From CAYQPF01 sp964419225 (GTDB lineage Bacteria > Cloacimonadota > Cloacimonadia > Cloacimonadales > CAYQPF01), in the NCBI GenBank assembly GCA_964419225.1, contig CAYQPF010000103.1, positions 1-17,473 of the forward strand: DNA of 17,473 bases. Direction: 5' to 3'. This document shows positions 1 to 8,619 of this stretch, in pieces. How positions within the stretch are numbered: the first letter of the stretch is position 1; each line of letters opens with the position of its first letter. The notes beneath the pieces were generated by a model. That model had not been told where the DNA came from and made no database searches. It saw only the letters and a list, made by a program, of their open reading frames with translations. The position numbers and the translations under genes are program-made.

Positions 1-1
1 C

Positions 2-1555
2 ATTTTCGTAGCCAGAGATATATCAGAGAGGAAAAAAATTGAACTTCAGCTGGAAATTGAAAAAGATCATTTAAAGACAATATTATCTTCTATTGTGGAC
101 AGTATTATTTTAACAGATATTGATGGAAATATTCGTTTTTATAATGAAGTTGCCAGCAATTATTTCGGTCTAAAAGGTGACATTACAGAACTTCCCAAAA
201 TAAATGAGTTATTCATTCCTTTTGATTATCTAAACAAAGAAATCCATATTGATCTACCCAAAATTATTAAGGAATCATCAGTTTTAAGAATGGATGAAGC
301 CAAAATCCATTGGAATAAAAACACTAAATGGATTAATCTATGTGTTTCACCTTTTGAAATGAAATTTGATGAGTTCCAGGGAGCAGTTTTTGTAATCCGA
401 GATATCACAGAATATAAGAAGCTCAAAGAAGAGGTGAATAAAACCCTGAAATTGGAATCTATCAGTAATGTTACAGCAAGATTGGCCAATGATTTTAATA
501 ATATTCTAACCGCTATTATGGGGCATATTTCTTTAATTAAATTGAGTGTAAAACCACAGGACAAAATTCTCGAGAGAATCAACAAAGCCGAAGAAGCATC
601 TTTAAGAGCCAAAAAGCTTACAGACCAGCTATTCCAGTTCTATCAAGGCAATAATATGGTACTTTTGGAAGCTAATGCAATAGATCTGGTCAAGCAAGAT
701 TATCCATTCATTAATGAGCGAATTAATTTTACGATCAAAATCAATGAAGATGTACCTCAAATTTTATGTGATTCTCAACAAATTAAGCAAGCAATATATA
801 ATATTATGCAGAATTCTGCGGAAGCTATCAAAGAAACCGGAAATATTGATATTATTGTTAGTACAGAATCCATACTAAAACATGATCAACCGGATCTGGA
901 AAACGGGAATTATGTATGTATTGCCATCAAGGACAACGGTATTGGAGTACCTAATGAAGTAATCGAAAAGGTTTTTGATCCCTATTTCACGACTAAAGAA
1001 ATGCGTGCAGGTTTAGGATTAACGGGAGCATTTACTATTCTTAAGAAACATAACGGCACAATTTTAGTAAGTTCAAAACCAAATGAGACGACAGTATCGG
1101 TTTACTTACCAATTTCGACATTTGATCTAAGATCAATTTTTGAAGAGAAAAATGAAAGTATCCAGGGAAAAAGAATACTGATCATGGATGATGAAAAACT
1201 AGTTTTAGAAGTTGCTACAGAATTTCTTACTCATTTGGGCTATGAGGTTGTTCTGGCCAAAGAAGGTGATGAAGCAATCAGTTTATATAAAGATGCCATG
1301 TTGCGAGGAACAACTTTTGATATTGTGGTACTTGACCTTGTTGTTCCTAATGGAATGGGTGCTAAAGAAACTATACGTGAGTTGTTAAAAATAGATCCCA
1401 ATGTAGTAGCCATAATATCTTCAGGTTATAAGAGTGATCCAATAATGAATGATTACGAAAAACATGGTTTCAAAGGTATTATCCGTAAGCCATATGATTT
1501 TCATGAAGTTAATAAAACTTTATTTCAGGCCTTAAGAATTAATGATAATCTATAA
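2..1555 (+). CDS. PAS hybrid histidine kinase with C-terminal receiver (5' partial, H-box His missing)
   Basis: The frame is open from position 2, so the gene begins upstream of the window; the GTG at 95 is internal. Visible order: end of a PAS/PAC domain (RDISERKK), a short linking helix, a second PAS domain (about 80-430), a HisKA-like helix pair, a HATPase domain and a receiver domain (about 1170-1540). The ATPase is intact by eye: N-box around QNSAEA, G1 box DNGIG, F-box FDPYFTTK and a GLGL G2 box. The receiver keeps its acidic pair (MDDE), phospho-acceptor Asp (codon 1334-1336), Ser (ISSG) and Lys (RKPY). The phospho-accepting His of the usual AHDFNN motif is Asn here (codon 488-490, LANDFNN). 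In this family ATP phosphorylates His and then the receiver Asp, so autophosphorylation in the usual way looks impossible; a scaffold, a pseudokinase or a receiver fed by another kinase are alternatives. No membrane segment lies in the visible part. The stop overlaps the next gene by 14 nt. Confidence 0.93.
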   Translation: MFVARDISERKKIELQLEIEKDHLKTILSSIVDSIILTDIDGNIRFYNEVASNYFGLKGDITELPKINELFIPFDYLNKEIHIDLPKIIKESSVLRMDEAKIHWNKNTKWINLCVSPFEMKFDEFQGAVFVIRDITEYKKLKEEVNKTLKLESISNVTARLANDFNNILTAIMGHISLIKLSVKPQDKILERINKAEEASLRAKKLTDQLFQFYQGNNMVLLEANAIDLVKQDYPFINERINFTIKINEDVPQILCDSQQIKQAIYNIMQNSAEAIKETGNIDIIVSTESILKHDQPDLENGNYVCIAIKDNGIGVPNEVIEKVFDPYFTTKEMRAGLGLTGAFTILKKHNGTILVSSKPNETTVSVYLPISTFDLRSIFEEKNESIQGKRILIMDDEKLVLEVATEFLTHLGYEVVLAKEGDEAISLYKDAMLRGTTFDIVVLDLVVPNGMGAKETIRELLKIDPNVVAIISSGYKSDPIMNDYEKHGFKGIIRKPYDFHEVNKTLFQALRINDNL

Positions 1556-2447
1556 TCAGTTACAGGAGTTCATGCAATTTTTGAAGACCAGGCATGATTC
1601 TCCACATACTTTGTTGGCTTATAAAACTGATTTGGAGCAACTGGATAGTTATTTGAGTGAAATATATGAAGACAAAATAGAGATCAAAGAAATAACCTGG
1701 TTGATGATCCGGGATTTCCTCAGGAATCTGTCAGCCAAGAAAATGTCTAACAGAACTTTATCAAGAAAAAGCAGTGTACTCAGAGAATTTTTCAAGTATT
1801 GTCTGAAGAACAATCATATTGAAGAAAATCCCGCAAAACACCTTGAGAATCCCAAATTTGAGAAAAAACTTCCAAATTATTTTAAGGAAGAAGAGATAGA
1901 ATCTCTAGTACAGTTTAGTTCTGAAGATCCATGCCACAGTGTACGTGACTTGGCAATTATTGAATTAATCTATTCAGCCGGTCTCCGCCGCTCAGAACTG
2001 GTATCACTGAAAATATCTGATTTAGACTTCAAAAACAGCCTTCTTAGAGTACTGGGAAAAGGTAGTAAGGAACGGATTATTCCATTTGGCAGCAAAGCCA
2101 AAGAAGCAGTACAAGCTTATCTGACTGAAAGAAGATCTTTGTTGGGTAATAAATCAGATTTAAGTTTGTTTTTATCCAACGCAGGAACTCCGATGAATGC
2201 TTCCCAAATATACTATATCATAAAAAAGAATGTTAAGAAATTGGCCTTAAATAAAGGGTATTCCGCACATACTTTAAGACACAGTTTTGCGACACATTTA
2301 TTGAGTAAAGGAGCAGATTTGCGTGCTATACAGATGATGTTAGGGCATGAATCTCTTTCGACAACGGAAATCTATACCCACCTGACAGATGCAGACCTGA
2401 TGAAAGCCTATTTACAGGCACATCCCAGAAGTCAAAAAAAAGATTAA
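1542..2447 (+). CDS. Tyrosine recombinase, XerC/XerD family
   Basis: A site-specific recombinase of the kind that resolves chromosome dimers at dif sites. It has an N-terminal SAM-like DNA-binding domain (about residues 5-90, with SPHTLLAYKTDL) and a C-terminal catalytic domain (about 115-295). The catalytic set is complete: Arg149 in GLRRSEL, Lys173 in GKGSKERIIP, His243 and Arg246 in HTLRHSFATHLL, His269 in LGHESL and nucleophile Tyr278 in TTEIYTHL. At 301 residues it has the usual Xer length. The ATG lies inside the end of the kinase gene (14 nt overlap) with no clear Shine-Dalgarno site, which suggests translational coupling. No integron, phage or transposon features lie nearby, so a housekeeping Xer role is more likely than a mobile-element integrase. 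I cannot tell XerC from XerD, or a single-recombinase XerH/XerA-type system, from this window alone. Confidence 0.93.
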   Translation: MIIYNQLQEFMQFLKTRHDSPHTLLAYKTDLEQLDSYLSEIYEDKIEIKEITWLMIRDFLRNLSAKKMSNRTLSRKSSVLREFFKYCLKNNHIEENPAKHLENPKFEKKLPNYFKEEEIESLVQFSSEDPCHSVRDLAIIELIYSAGLRRSELVSLKISDLDFKNSLLRVLGKGSKERIIPFGSKAKEAVQAYLTERRSLLGNKSDLSLFLSNAGTPMNASQIYYIIKKNVKKLALNKGYSAHTLRHSFATHLLSKGADLRAIQMMLGHESLSTTEIYTHLTDADLMKAYLQAHPRSQKKD

Positions 2448-2453
2448 AAAAAG

Positions 2454-2485
2454 CTTGAAAAAAAATTGCGAGTTATTTAAATTTG
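2454..2485 (+). promoter_or_regulatory. Possible serC promoter
   Basis: The 76 bp A-rich gap before serC contains TAAATTTG at 2478-2485. This matches the TAnnTTTG -7 element described for Bacteroidetes sigma factors. CTTG sits 20 nt upstream at 2454-2457, close to the TTTG -33 element. A sigma70-like reading (TTGCGA 2466-2471, TATCAT 2486-2491) has only a 14 nt spacer, which is too short. The assignment is tentative. Confidence 0.25.
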
Positions 2486-2512
2486 TATCATTAGAAAAAA
2501 AATAAAAAAAAT

Positions 2513-2517
2513 GGAGG
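2513..2517 (+). promoter_or_regulatory. Shine-Dalgarno site of serC
   Basis: GGAGG is followed by a 6 nt spacer and the ATG at 2524. This is a strong classical ribosome binding site, and it shows that this organism uses Shine-Dalgarno initiation at some genes. Confidence 0.85.
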
Positions 2518-2523
2518 ATTACA

Positions 2524-3612
2524 ATGGAAAACAGAGTGCATAATTTTAGTGCCGGACCAGGGGTTTTGCCGTTAGAAGTATTACTGGAAGTTCAAAAGGA
2601 TCTTGTTAGCTACAAGGGAAAAGGTTTATCAGTAATGGAAATGAGCCATCGTTCCAAAGAGTATCAAGCGATTATTGATGATGCTATGATGATGTTTAAA
2701 AAAATCATGGGACTTGGTGATGATTATGAAGTAATCTTTATGCAAGGTGGAGCAAGTTCCCAATTCATGACAGTTCCAATGAATTTCTGCCCGGATGATA
2801 AAGTTGCCAACTTTATTAATACAGGCGAATGGGCAACTAAAGCTTATGAACAAGCCAAGAAAGTCGGTAAGAAAACACATCTGGCAGCATCTTCCCAGGA
2901 ATCTAATTTTTCCTATATTCCAAAAACTTACACATTGTCTGAAAATCCTGCTTTTTTACATATTACTACCAATAACACTATTTATGGAACAGAGTACAAA
3001 ACTGATATAGATGTTCCTGCAGGTGTACCTTTGATTGCAGATATGTCTTCTAATTTCTTGAGCAAACCAATGGATTTTCAAAAATATTCTTTAATATATG
3101 CTGGTGCTCAGAAAAACGTTGGTCCAGCAGGTGCAGTTGTAGTTATAGCAAAAAAAGATTTTCTGGCAACAGGTATTAAAGGTCTTCCGACCATGCTTGA
3201 TTATAATGTTCATGCTTCCAAAGGTTCTATGTACAATACACCTCCTTCATTTACTATTTATGTAATTGGACTCGTACTGCATTGGATTGAGAAGATGGGT
3301 GGTTTGGAAGGTGTTCAGAAGAACAATATCATTAAAGCTAATTACATCTATGATGCAATTGATAATTCCAATGGATTCTACAAAGGTACTGTTGCTAAAG
3401 AAGATCGTTCTTTAATGAACATTACTTTCGTCATGGCAAACGAAGCTTTAGAAGAAAAGTTCATTGCAGAAGCAAAAGTAAAGAACATGTCCGGTCTTAA
3501 GGGTCACAGAAGTGTTGGCGGTTGCCGTGCTTCAACTTATAACGCACTTCCTCTCGAATCAGCAAAAGCATTGGCTGATTTCATGAATGAATTTGCTGCA
3601 GCTAATAAATAA
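2524..3612 (+). CDS. serC: Phosphoserine aminotransferase
   Basis: A PLP-dependent class V aminotransferase that converts 3-phosphohydroxypyruvate and glutamate to phosphoserine and 2-oxoglutarate in serine biosynthesis, in the cytoplasm. The protein of 362 residues has the family's usual length. Family marks are NFSAGPG near the N-terminus, MSHRSKEY, FMQGGASSQF (phosphate-binding region), the Schiff-base Lys197 in YAGAQKNVGPAG, and the C-terminal GHRSVGGCRAS, where most members have VGGIRAS. The start is fixed by a GGAGG site 6 nt upstream. It stands apart from xerC (76 bp gap) and ends at a strong hairpin, so it is probably a single-gene unit. In bacteria with the DXP-dependent B6 route SerC also serves PLP synthesis. 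Here the pdxST genes across the terminator point to the DXP-independent route, so serine synthesis is the likely main role. Confidence 0.97.
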   Translation: MENRVHNFSAGPGVLPLEVLLEVQKDLVSYKGKGLSVMEMSHRSKEYQAIIDDAMMMFKKIMGLGDDYEVIFMQGGASSQFMTVPMNFCPDDKVANFINTGEWATKAYEQAKKVGKKTHLAASSQESNFSYIPKTYTLSENPAFLHITTNNTIYGTEYKTDIDVPAGVPLIADMSSNFLSKPMDFQKYSLIYAGAQKNVGPAGAVVVIAKKDFLATGIKGLPTMLDYNVHASKGSMYNTPPSFTIYVIGLVLHWIEKMGGLEGVQKNNIIKANYIYDAIDNSNGFYKGTVAKEDRSLMNITFVMANEALEEKFIAEAKVKNMSGLKGHRSVGGCRASTYNALPLESAKALADFMNEFAAANK

Positions 3613-3627
3613 TCATTTAGTTCATAA

Positions 3628-3655
3628 AAAAGGCGAACCGCTTGGTTCGCCTTTT
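3628..3655. terminator. Bidirectional intrinsic terminator between serC and phoH
   Basis: A perfect 8 bp GC-rich stem, GGCGAACC (3632-3639) and GGTTCGCC (3644-3651), closes a GCTT loop. It is extended by AAAA before and TTTT after, so a U-run follows the stem on either strand. It sits 16 nt past the serC stop and 26 nt past the phoH stop, suited to ending both convergent transcripts. Confidence 0.92.
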
Positions 3656-3680
3656 GCTATTTAATCACAGGATTATCCTG

Positions 3681-5045
3681 TTAAAAATATTTTGCAGCAA
3701 TATCTGCCAGTTCAGATCTCTCCCCTTTTTGCAAGGTTATATGTCCGACAATATTTTCGTTCTTAAGTTTTTCTGCACTCATGCTTAAACCATTACTCTC
3801 AGAATCCAAATAAGGGATATCTATCTGATAAGGATCCCCGGTTAAGACTATTTTTGTCCCTTCCCCGGCACGGGTAATGATAGTTTTCATTTCGTGAGGT
3901 GTCAGATTCTGTGCTTCATCAATAATTATATACTGATTAGGCAAACTACGCCCTCTAATATATGTTAAAGGTTCTAATTCAATATAATCAAAATCAAGAT
4001 AATCCTGAATACTAGGGGTTTTCTTCCCAAAATGCTTGCCATTCTTAGTTTCTTCATGTTCATGATGACCTGAAATCAAAATTTCCATGTTATCATATAT
4101 CGGCTGCATCCAAGGGTTAAACTTTTCTGATTTTGTACCAGGCAAAAAACCCAAGTCCTTACCAAGCGGAAAGATCGGTCTTGAAACAACTAATCTCTTA
4201 TATCTGGCTGACTCTACTACCTGATGTAACCCGGCAGCTAAAGCCAAAAGAGTTTTACCAGTTCCGGCTTTACCAATCAAACTCACCAGTCTGATACTCT
4301 CATCAAGCAAAAGATCCAACGCAAACTTCTGTTCATCATTACGGTCTGTAATACTAAACACCGGTTGTCCTTTATAACTGCTGAGAGGATATATTGTTTT
4401 ATTCTCTGCTGAATATCTGCCCAAAAGTACTTCAATGGATGTTTTGGTCTTGATTCGGACAAACTGATTTGGGTAAAACTGGGTATTAGCATGTGTCAAA
4501 AAGTGCTTTTCCTCGAACTGATTATACTCAGCCTGAGTAACGATCAAATCCATAACACCAGTGTAAAGTTCATCAAAGTTGATCATATCGTTTTCATAAT
4601 TCTCAGCTTTGATTCCGACAGCATCACATTTGATCCTCACATTGGCATCTTTAGAAACCAGGATTACTTCATGTTTGGGATTAGCCTCCTGAAAATGAAG
4701 TGCAGTACCTATGATCAAATTGTCGTTCTTGTCCGAAAAATGGTATTTCTCTTCCATCTCTCTGATATCATGATCAATCGATACCTGTACAATTGAGTTA
4801 TGACCTACTTCTACGCCTTCCTGTAAACTGCCTTTACTTCTAAATTCATCAAGATACCTGCCAATTTGTCTGGCATTTCTTCCCTTTTCATCCATCATCT
4901 TCTTGAAATTATCAATCTCCTCGATAACAACAATCGGAATGACTACTCTGCCACCCCGGAAAGAAAACAAAGCCTGAGGATTGTGGATCAAAACATTGGT
5001 ATCTAGAACAAAGATCTTATTCTTGGTTTTCTTTTCATTCGGCAT
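3681..5045 (-). CDS. PIN-PhoH fusion ATPase (YlaK/PhoH2 type)
   Basis: A cytoplasmic protein joining an N-terminal PIN nuclease-like domain to a C-terminal PhoH ATPase domain. The PIN part (about residues 8-150) starts with the acidic LDTNVLIH motif (Asp15) and keeps further acidic residues (Glu42/43, Asp107-109, Asp133). The PhoH domain (about 235-454) has Walker A GKAGTGKT at 258-265, SRPIFPLGKDLGFLPG at 288-303 and Walker B IIIDEAQN at 373-380, plus LTGDPYQID near 415. Related PIN-PhoH proteins (PhoH2) have been reported as RNA helicases with RNase activity; the in vivo role is unsettled. At 454 residues it is full length. Its ATG overlaps the end of pdxT by 11 nt and has GGAGG (5051-5055) with a 6 nt spacer. 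It is the last gene of the lysC-to-phoH operon. Confidence 0.94.
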   Translation of the reverse strand: MPNEKKTKNKIFVLDTNVLIHNPQALFSFRGGRVVIPIVVIEEIDNFKKMMDEKGRNARQIGRYLDEFRSKGSLQEGVEVGHNSIVQVSIDHDIREMEEKYHFSDKNDNLIIGTALHFQEANPKHEVILVSKDANVRIKCDAVGIKAENYENDMINFDELYTGVMDLIVTQAEYNQFEEKHFLTHANTQFYPNQFVRIKTKTSIEVLLGRYSAENKTIYPLSSYKGQPVFSITDRNDEQKFALDLLLDESIRLVSLIGKAGTGKTLLALAAGLHQVVESARYKRLVVSRPIFPLGKDLGFLPGTKSEKFNPWMQPIYDNMEILISGHHEHEETKNGKHFGKKTPSIQDYLDFDYIELEPLTYIRGRSLPNQYIIIDEAQNLTPHEMKTIITRAGEGTKIVLTGDPYQIDIPYLDSESNGLSMSAEKLKNENIVGHITLQKGERSELADIAAKYF

Positions 5046-5688
5046 AGCTTACCTCCAGCGATATTTTTATTATATTTTCCAGAACTCGATAGATAATAGA
5101 GTTCTCAGAGAGTTCCGGATGAAATGTAGCTGCTACAATATTATTTTCTTTTACCAGTACAGGTAAATCCAAATAAGTAGCTAATATTTCCACCTGTACT
5201 CCTGTACACATAATTTTAGGTGCCCGAATAAATACAGCCTCCTTAGCATCCTGAGAAACAGTATCCGGATCAATCCTATAATCTAACAGTTTTTTATCCA
5301 AAGTCAATTGTCCAATCTGGGAATCAATCTGTCTTCCATAAGCATTTCTCTCAATAGTAATATCAAGAGCAGGGATATTTACTGTTTGCCCTGGATTGAG
5401 GATTCTCTTAGCCAATAAAATTGCTCCCGCACAAGTCACAAAGGTTGTCACTCGTGGATTGAAAATAAATCGTCTTAACAACTCGTCTAAATGGCGAGAC
5501 TGAATGATTTTGCTGAATGTCGAGGATTCACCACCAGGGATGATAAACAGGTCAGGAATATAGTCTTCCGGTACATCCTTTTCCTGTCGTAACAGTATAA
5601 TCTCAGCATCTGAAAAATGGGTTTCCAAAGCTTTCTGATGTGCCTGATAATCTCCCTGTAATGCCAAAATGAGTGCTTTTACTACCAA
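5035..5688 (-). CDS. pdxT: Pyridoxal 5'-phosphate synthase glutaminase subunit PdxT
   Basis: A class I glutamine amidotransferase that releases ammonia from glutamine and passes it to PdxS for PLP synthesis. All key parts are visible: the oxyanion-hole region PGGESST at 51-57, nucleophile Cys86 in VTCAGAILLA, and the His190/Glu192 pair in TFHPELSEN. Length is 217 residues, slightly longer than the common 190-200. The start is taken as TTG at 5688, giving LVVKALILALQGD, which aligns with the family's typical VLALQGD start; no ATG or GTG is available near it. It overlaps the pdxS stop by 7 nt, so coupled translation would help a balanced PdxS-PdxT ratio. Its 3' end overlaps phoH by 11 nt. Confidence 0.95.
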   Translation of the reverse strand: MVVKALILALQGDYQAHQKALETHFSDAEIILLRQEKDVPEDYIPDLFIIPGGESSTFSKIIQSRHLDELLRRFIFNPRVTTFVTCAGAILLAKRILNPGQTVNIPALDITIERNAYGRQIDSQIGQLTLDKKLLDYRIDPDTVSQDAKEAVFIRAPKIMCTGVQVEILATYLDLPVLVKENNIVAATFHPELSENSIIYRVLENIIKISLEVSYAE

Positions 5689-6557
5689 CCTCTGGTCTCC
5701 AGACGATCTTCATTTTTGATTTTGGAAGTATCTATTCCCAACATGGCTTCGCCCAATTCTTCAGAAATCTCAGCTAATATTTTGGGATCATTATAATATG
5801 TTACAGCCATAACCATAGCTTTGGCTCTCTTTTCAGGATCATTAGATTTGAAGATTCCGGAACCTACAAACACACTTTCTGCTCCTAATTGCATCATTAA
5901 AGAGGCATCAGCAGGTATTGCTACTCCACCGGCCGCAAAATTTGGCACAGGGAGTTTTCCTGTTTTGGAAATCATTCTTAATAGTTCATAAGGTGCACCC
6001 AGATTCTTGGCTTCTGTCATCAATTCTTCTTCGCGAAGCATAGTCAATCTTCTTATACCTGATTGAACTTCTCTCATATGCTTGACAGCCTGAACTATGT
6101 CGCCTGTCCCAGCTTCACCTTTTGTTCTGATCATGGCTGCACCTTCACCAATACGGCGTAAAGCTTCGCCAATATTTCTGCATCCGCAGACAAAAGGTAC
6201 TTTAAAAGCAAATTTATCTACATGAAAAGCATCATCAGCAGGAGTCAATACTTCAGACTCATCGATGAAATCTACACCCAGGTATTCCAAAATTTGTGCT
6301 TCAGCAAAATGCCCAATTCTGCACTTAGCCATCACGGGGATATCAACTACCGACATAATTTCCTTAATGATTTTCAAAGAAGCCATTCTGGCTACTCCAC
6401 CCATCGCACGAATATCAGCAGGAACTCTTTCCAATGCCATAACAGCAGAAGCTCCAGCTTTCTGTGCTATTTCCGCTTGTTTGGCATCCGTTACATCCAT
6501 GATCACACCGCCTTTCAGCATATCGGCCAAACCGATCTTTAATCTCATTTCAGACAT
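5682..6557 (-). CDS. pdxS: Pyridoxal 5'-phosphate synthase synthase subunit PdxS
   Basis: The lyase subunit that condenses ribose 5-phosphate, glyceraldehyde 3-phosphate and ammonia into PLP. It is a TIM barrel that forms a dodecamer decorated by PdxT. Nearly the whole protein matches the very conserved family: GGVIMDV, ALERVPADIRA, Lys78 in PVMAKCRIGH and Lys146 in MIRTKGEAGTG, equivalent by spacing to the two catalytic lysines (81 and 149 in B. subtilis numbering). The start is set at ATG 6557 (MSEMRLKIG, 291 residues), because GGAGG at 6566-6570 lies 8 nt upstream of it; an in-frame ATG at 6572 would place that site inside the coding region. Cys79 and Cys126 replace residues that I recall as usually Val or Ala, a small oddity. 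It lies downstream of metG by 25 nt. Confidence 0.97.
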   Translation of the reverse strand: MSEMRLKIGLADMLKGGVIMDVTDAKQAEIAQKAGASAVMALERVPADIRAMGGVARMASLKIIKEIMSVVDIPVMAKCRIGHFAEAQILEYLGVDFIDESEVLTPADDAFHVDKFAFKVPFVCGCRNIGEALRRIGEGAAMIRTKGEAGTGDIVQAVKHMREVQSGIRRLTMLREEELMTEAKNLGAPYELLRMISKTGKLPVPNFAAGGVAIPADASLMMQLGAESVFVGSGIFKSNDPEKRAKAMVMAVTYYNDPKILAEISEELGEAMLGIDTSKIKNEDRLETRGW

Positions 6558-6565
6558 GAGATATA

Positions 6566-6570
6566 CCTCC
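6566..6570 (-). promoter_or_regulatory. Shine-Dalgarno site deciding the pdxS start
   Basis: On the minus strand GGAGG is followed by 8 nt and then ATG at 6557. The longer in-frame ATG at 6572 overlaps this site and has no Shine-Dalgarno sequence of its own, so the shorter PdxS is preferred. Confidence 0.8.
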
Positions 6571-6582
6571 ATATATGTTTTT

Positions 6583-8607
6583 TTATGATATTAATGCACC
6601 AATAGGAATATCTTTATCCGGCTTCAAAACGGTCATTGTCCCGTTAAAATCTGCAGCCAGAATCATTCCCTGAGACTCTAAACCCATTATCTTCCTGGGC
6701 TTGAGATTGATCAGAAGAACCACTTTCTTACCAATTGCTTCCTCTGCTTTATAAAACTCCCCGATTCCCGCAATCACTTGTCTGGTCTCAAAACCCAGAT
6801 CTACCTGTAATTGTAAGAGCTTTTTTGATTTCTCCACTTTTACAGCCTGGATGATTGTCCCTATCCGTAAATCAAGCTTGGCAAAATCCTCATATTCAAT
6901 TTCTTTTTTCTTCTCAACATATTCTACAGCAGGGACAACAATTGTTTTAGCTTTTAATAAATTAACCTGTTCTTCGATAAGACTATCTTCGATCTTCTTG
7001 AACAGGGGTTGAAAATCACCGAGTTCTTCTATATAACTATAACTTAAGTTCAATTCATCCCAGCCTGTAACCTCTGGAAGATTCATCATCTTTCTTAAAA
7101 CATTCATTGTATCAGGCATGATAGGTGACAACAATACGGAAACTTTTCTTAAAATCTCTGCACATATATATATTGTCTCAGCAGCTTTTTCAGTTTCAGC
7201 TTTAATCTCCACCCAAGGTTTGGTTTCATCAAAATACTTGTTACCCAAACGGGCAATATCCATGATTATCTTTACAGCTTTTCTAACTCTGAAATTCTGA
7301 TATGATTCCTTTATTTCATCTGTTTTTTCCTGAACTTCTTTTAAAACAGTCTGACTGCACTCTGAAAGATTAGGCACAATTGGAATCTGATTGGTAAAGG
7401 ATTTCTTGGTAAAAGCAAATACTCTGTTAGCTAAATTCCCTAAGATATTAGCTAATTCGTTATTTACTCTACCCTGAAAATCTTTCCAGGTAAAATCACT
7501 GTCTTTATTCTCTGGTGCATTACATGCCAAAACATATCTCAGCCATTCACCATCAAACAGTTTAAGATAATCATCCACCCAGATCGCATAATCTTTACTC
7601 GTAGAAATCTTATCTCCTTCCAGATTTAAATACTCATTTGCAGGGACATCTTCAGGTAATATATATTTTTCTTTCTGACCCATCAGCAAGGCAGGCCAAA
7701 TAATCGTATGAAACGGGATATTATCTTTTCCGATGAAATGATACATTTTGGTTTCAGGATTTAACCAATATTCTTTCCATTTATCCGGTTGCCCTGTCTT
7801 TTCCGCCCACTCTATTGTAGATGAAATGTAGCCGATAGGTGCATCAAACCATACATATAGCACCTTTCCTTCCGCATTCTCAAGAGGTACCGGAACGCCC
7901 CAGTCAATATCTCTGGTGATAGCTCTTTCAATCAATCCCTCTTCCAGCCAGCTCATGATAAAACGGTGAACATTATCTTTCCAATTTGTTTTCGTCTCTA
8001 TCCAATCCCGTAGTTTGGTCTCAAACTTGGGTAAATTCAAAAACCAATGTGTAGTGTCTTTGACCACCGGAGTGTTATTGCAGATCTTGCACTTAGGTTC
8101 TATTAATTTAACAGAATCTACCAACTTTCCACAGGTATCACATTGATCGCCTCTGGCTCCTTTAGCTCCACAGTCGGGACAAATTCCTTCAACATATCTG
8201 TCTGGCAAAAACCTTTTGTCGTGTTCACAATACATTTGGGCATTTGTATGCACATTTATATAACCAGCTTCAAGTAAATTCAGGAAGAATTCCTGGGATA
8301 ATTTATGGTGATTCTGTCTGGCAGTACCGGAAAAATTGTTAAAAATGATATTTAACCCATTAAAACTATCTTGAATACTCTTATGATATCTGTCAACTAT
8401 ATCCCTAGGCTGAACACCCTCTGATTCTGCTTTAATGGATATCGGTGCTCCATGCTCATCAGTTCCACAAATAAATAAAACTTCTTTTCCTGTCAGTCTT
8501 AAAAACCTGACATAAATATCTGCCGGCAAATATGCCCCGGCTACATGCCCTATATGTAAACGTCCATTAGCGTAAGGCAACGCTCCAGTAACTAATATTT
8601 TTTCCAA
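6583..8607 (-). CDS. metG: Methionyl-tRNA synthetase
   Basis: Charges tRNA-Met with methionine in the cytoplasm. A class I synthetase of 674 residues. Residues 1-21 carry GALPYANGRLHIGH with the HIGH motif at 18-21. A zinc-binding insert follows, with CPDC, CDTC and CKIC knuckles (about 143-178). The second signature is KISTS at 333-337 instead of the common KMSKS, a variant I associate with Bacteroidetes-type enzymes. An anticodon-binding helical domain covers about 390-540. The C-terminus (about 570-674) is an OB-fold tRNA-binding domain starting FAKLDLRIGTI, fused here although some bacteria lack it. The start is TTG at 8607 with GAGG 5 nt upstream, and it places GALPYANG where the family expects it. 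It lies 12 nt after the response regulator gene and 25 nt before pdxS. Confidence 0.97.
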   Translation of the reverse strand: MEKILVTGALPYANGRLHIGHVAGAYLPADIYVRFLRLTGKEVLFICGTDEHGAPISIKAESEGVQPRDIVDRYHKSIQDSFNGLNIIFNNFSGTARQNHHKLSQEFFLNLLEAGYINVHTNAQMYCEHDKRFLPDRYVEGICPDCGAKGARGDQCDTCGKLVDSVKLIEPKCKICNNTPVVKDTTHWFLNLPKFETKLRDWIETKTNWKDNVHRFIMSWLEEGLIERAITRDIDWGVPVPLENAEGKVLYVWFDAPIGYISSTIEWAEKTGQPDKWKEYWLNPETKMYHFIGKDNIPFHTIIWPALLMGQKEKYILPEDVPANEYLNLEGDKISTSKDYAIWVDDYLKLFDGEWLRYVLACNAPENKDSDFTWKDFQGRVNNELANILGNLANRVFAFTKKSFTNQIPIVPNLSECSQTVLKEVQEKTDEIKESYQNFRVRKAVKIIMDIARLGNKYFDETKPWVEIKAETEKAAETIYICAEILRKVSVLLSPIMPDTMNVLRKMMNLPEVTGWDELNLSYSYIEELGDFQPLFKKIEDSLIEEQVNLLKAKTIVVPAVEYVEKKKEIEYEDFAKLDLRIGTIIQAVKVEKSKKLLQLQVDLGFETRQVIAGIGEFYKAEEAIGKKVVLLINLKPRKIMGLESQGMILAADFNGTMTVLKPDKDIPIGALIS

Positions 8608-8619
8608 AGTAACCTCAAA

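Noticed and set aside
95..97. GTG at 95 as start of the kinase gene
   Set aside because: The same frame is open back to position 2 and encodes the recognisable end of a PAS/PAC domain, so the gene starts before the window.
1542..2447. Integrase of a mobile element
   Set aside because: The sequence is Xer-like in length and motifs, and there is no tRNA, att repeat or phage gene around.
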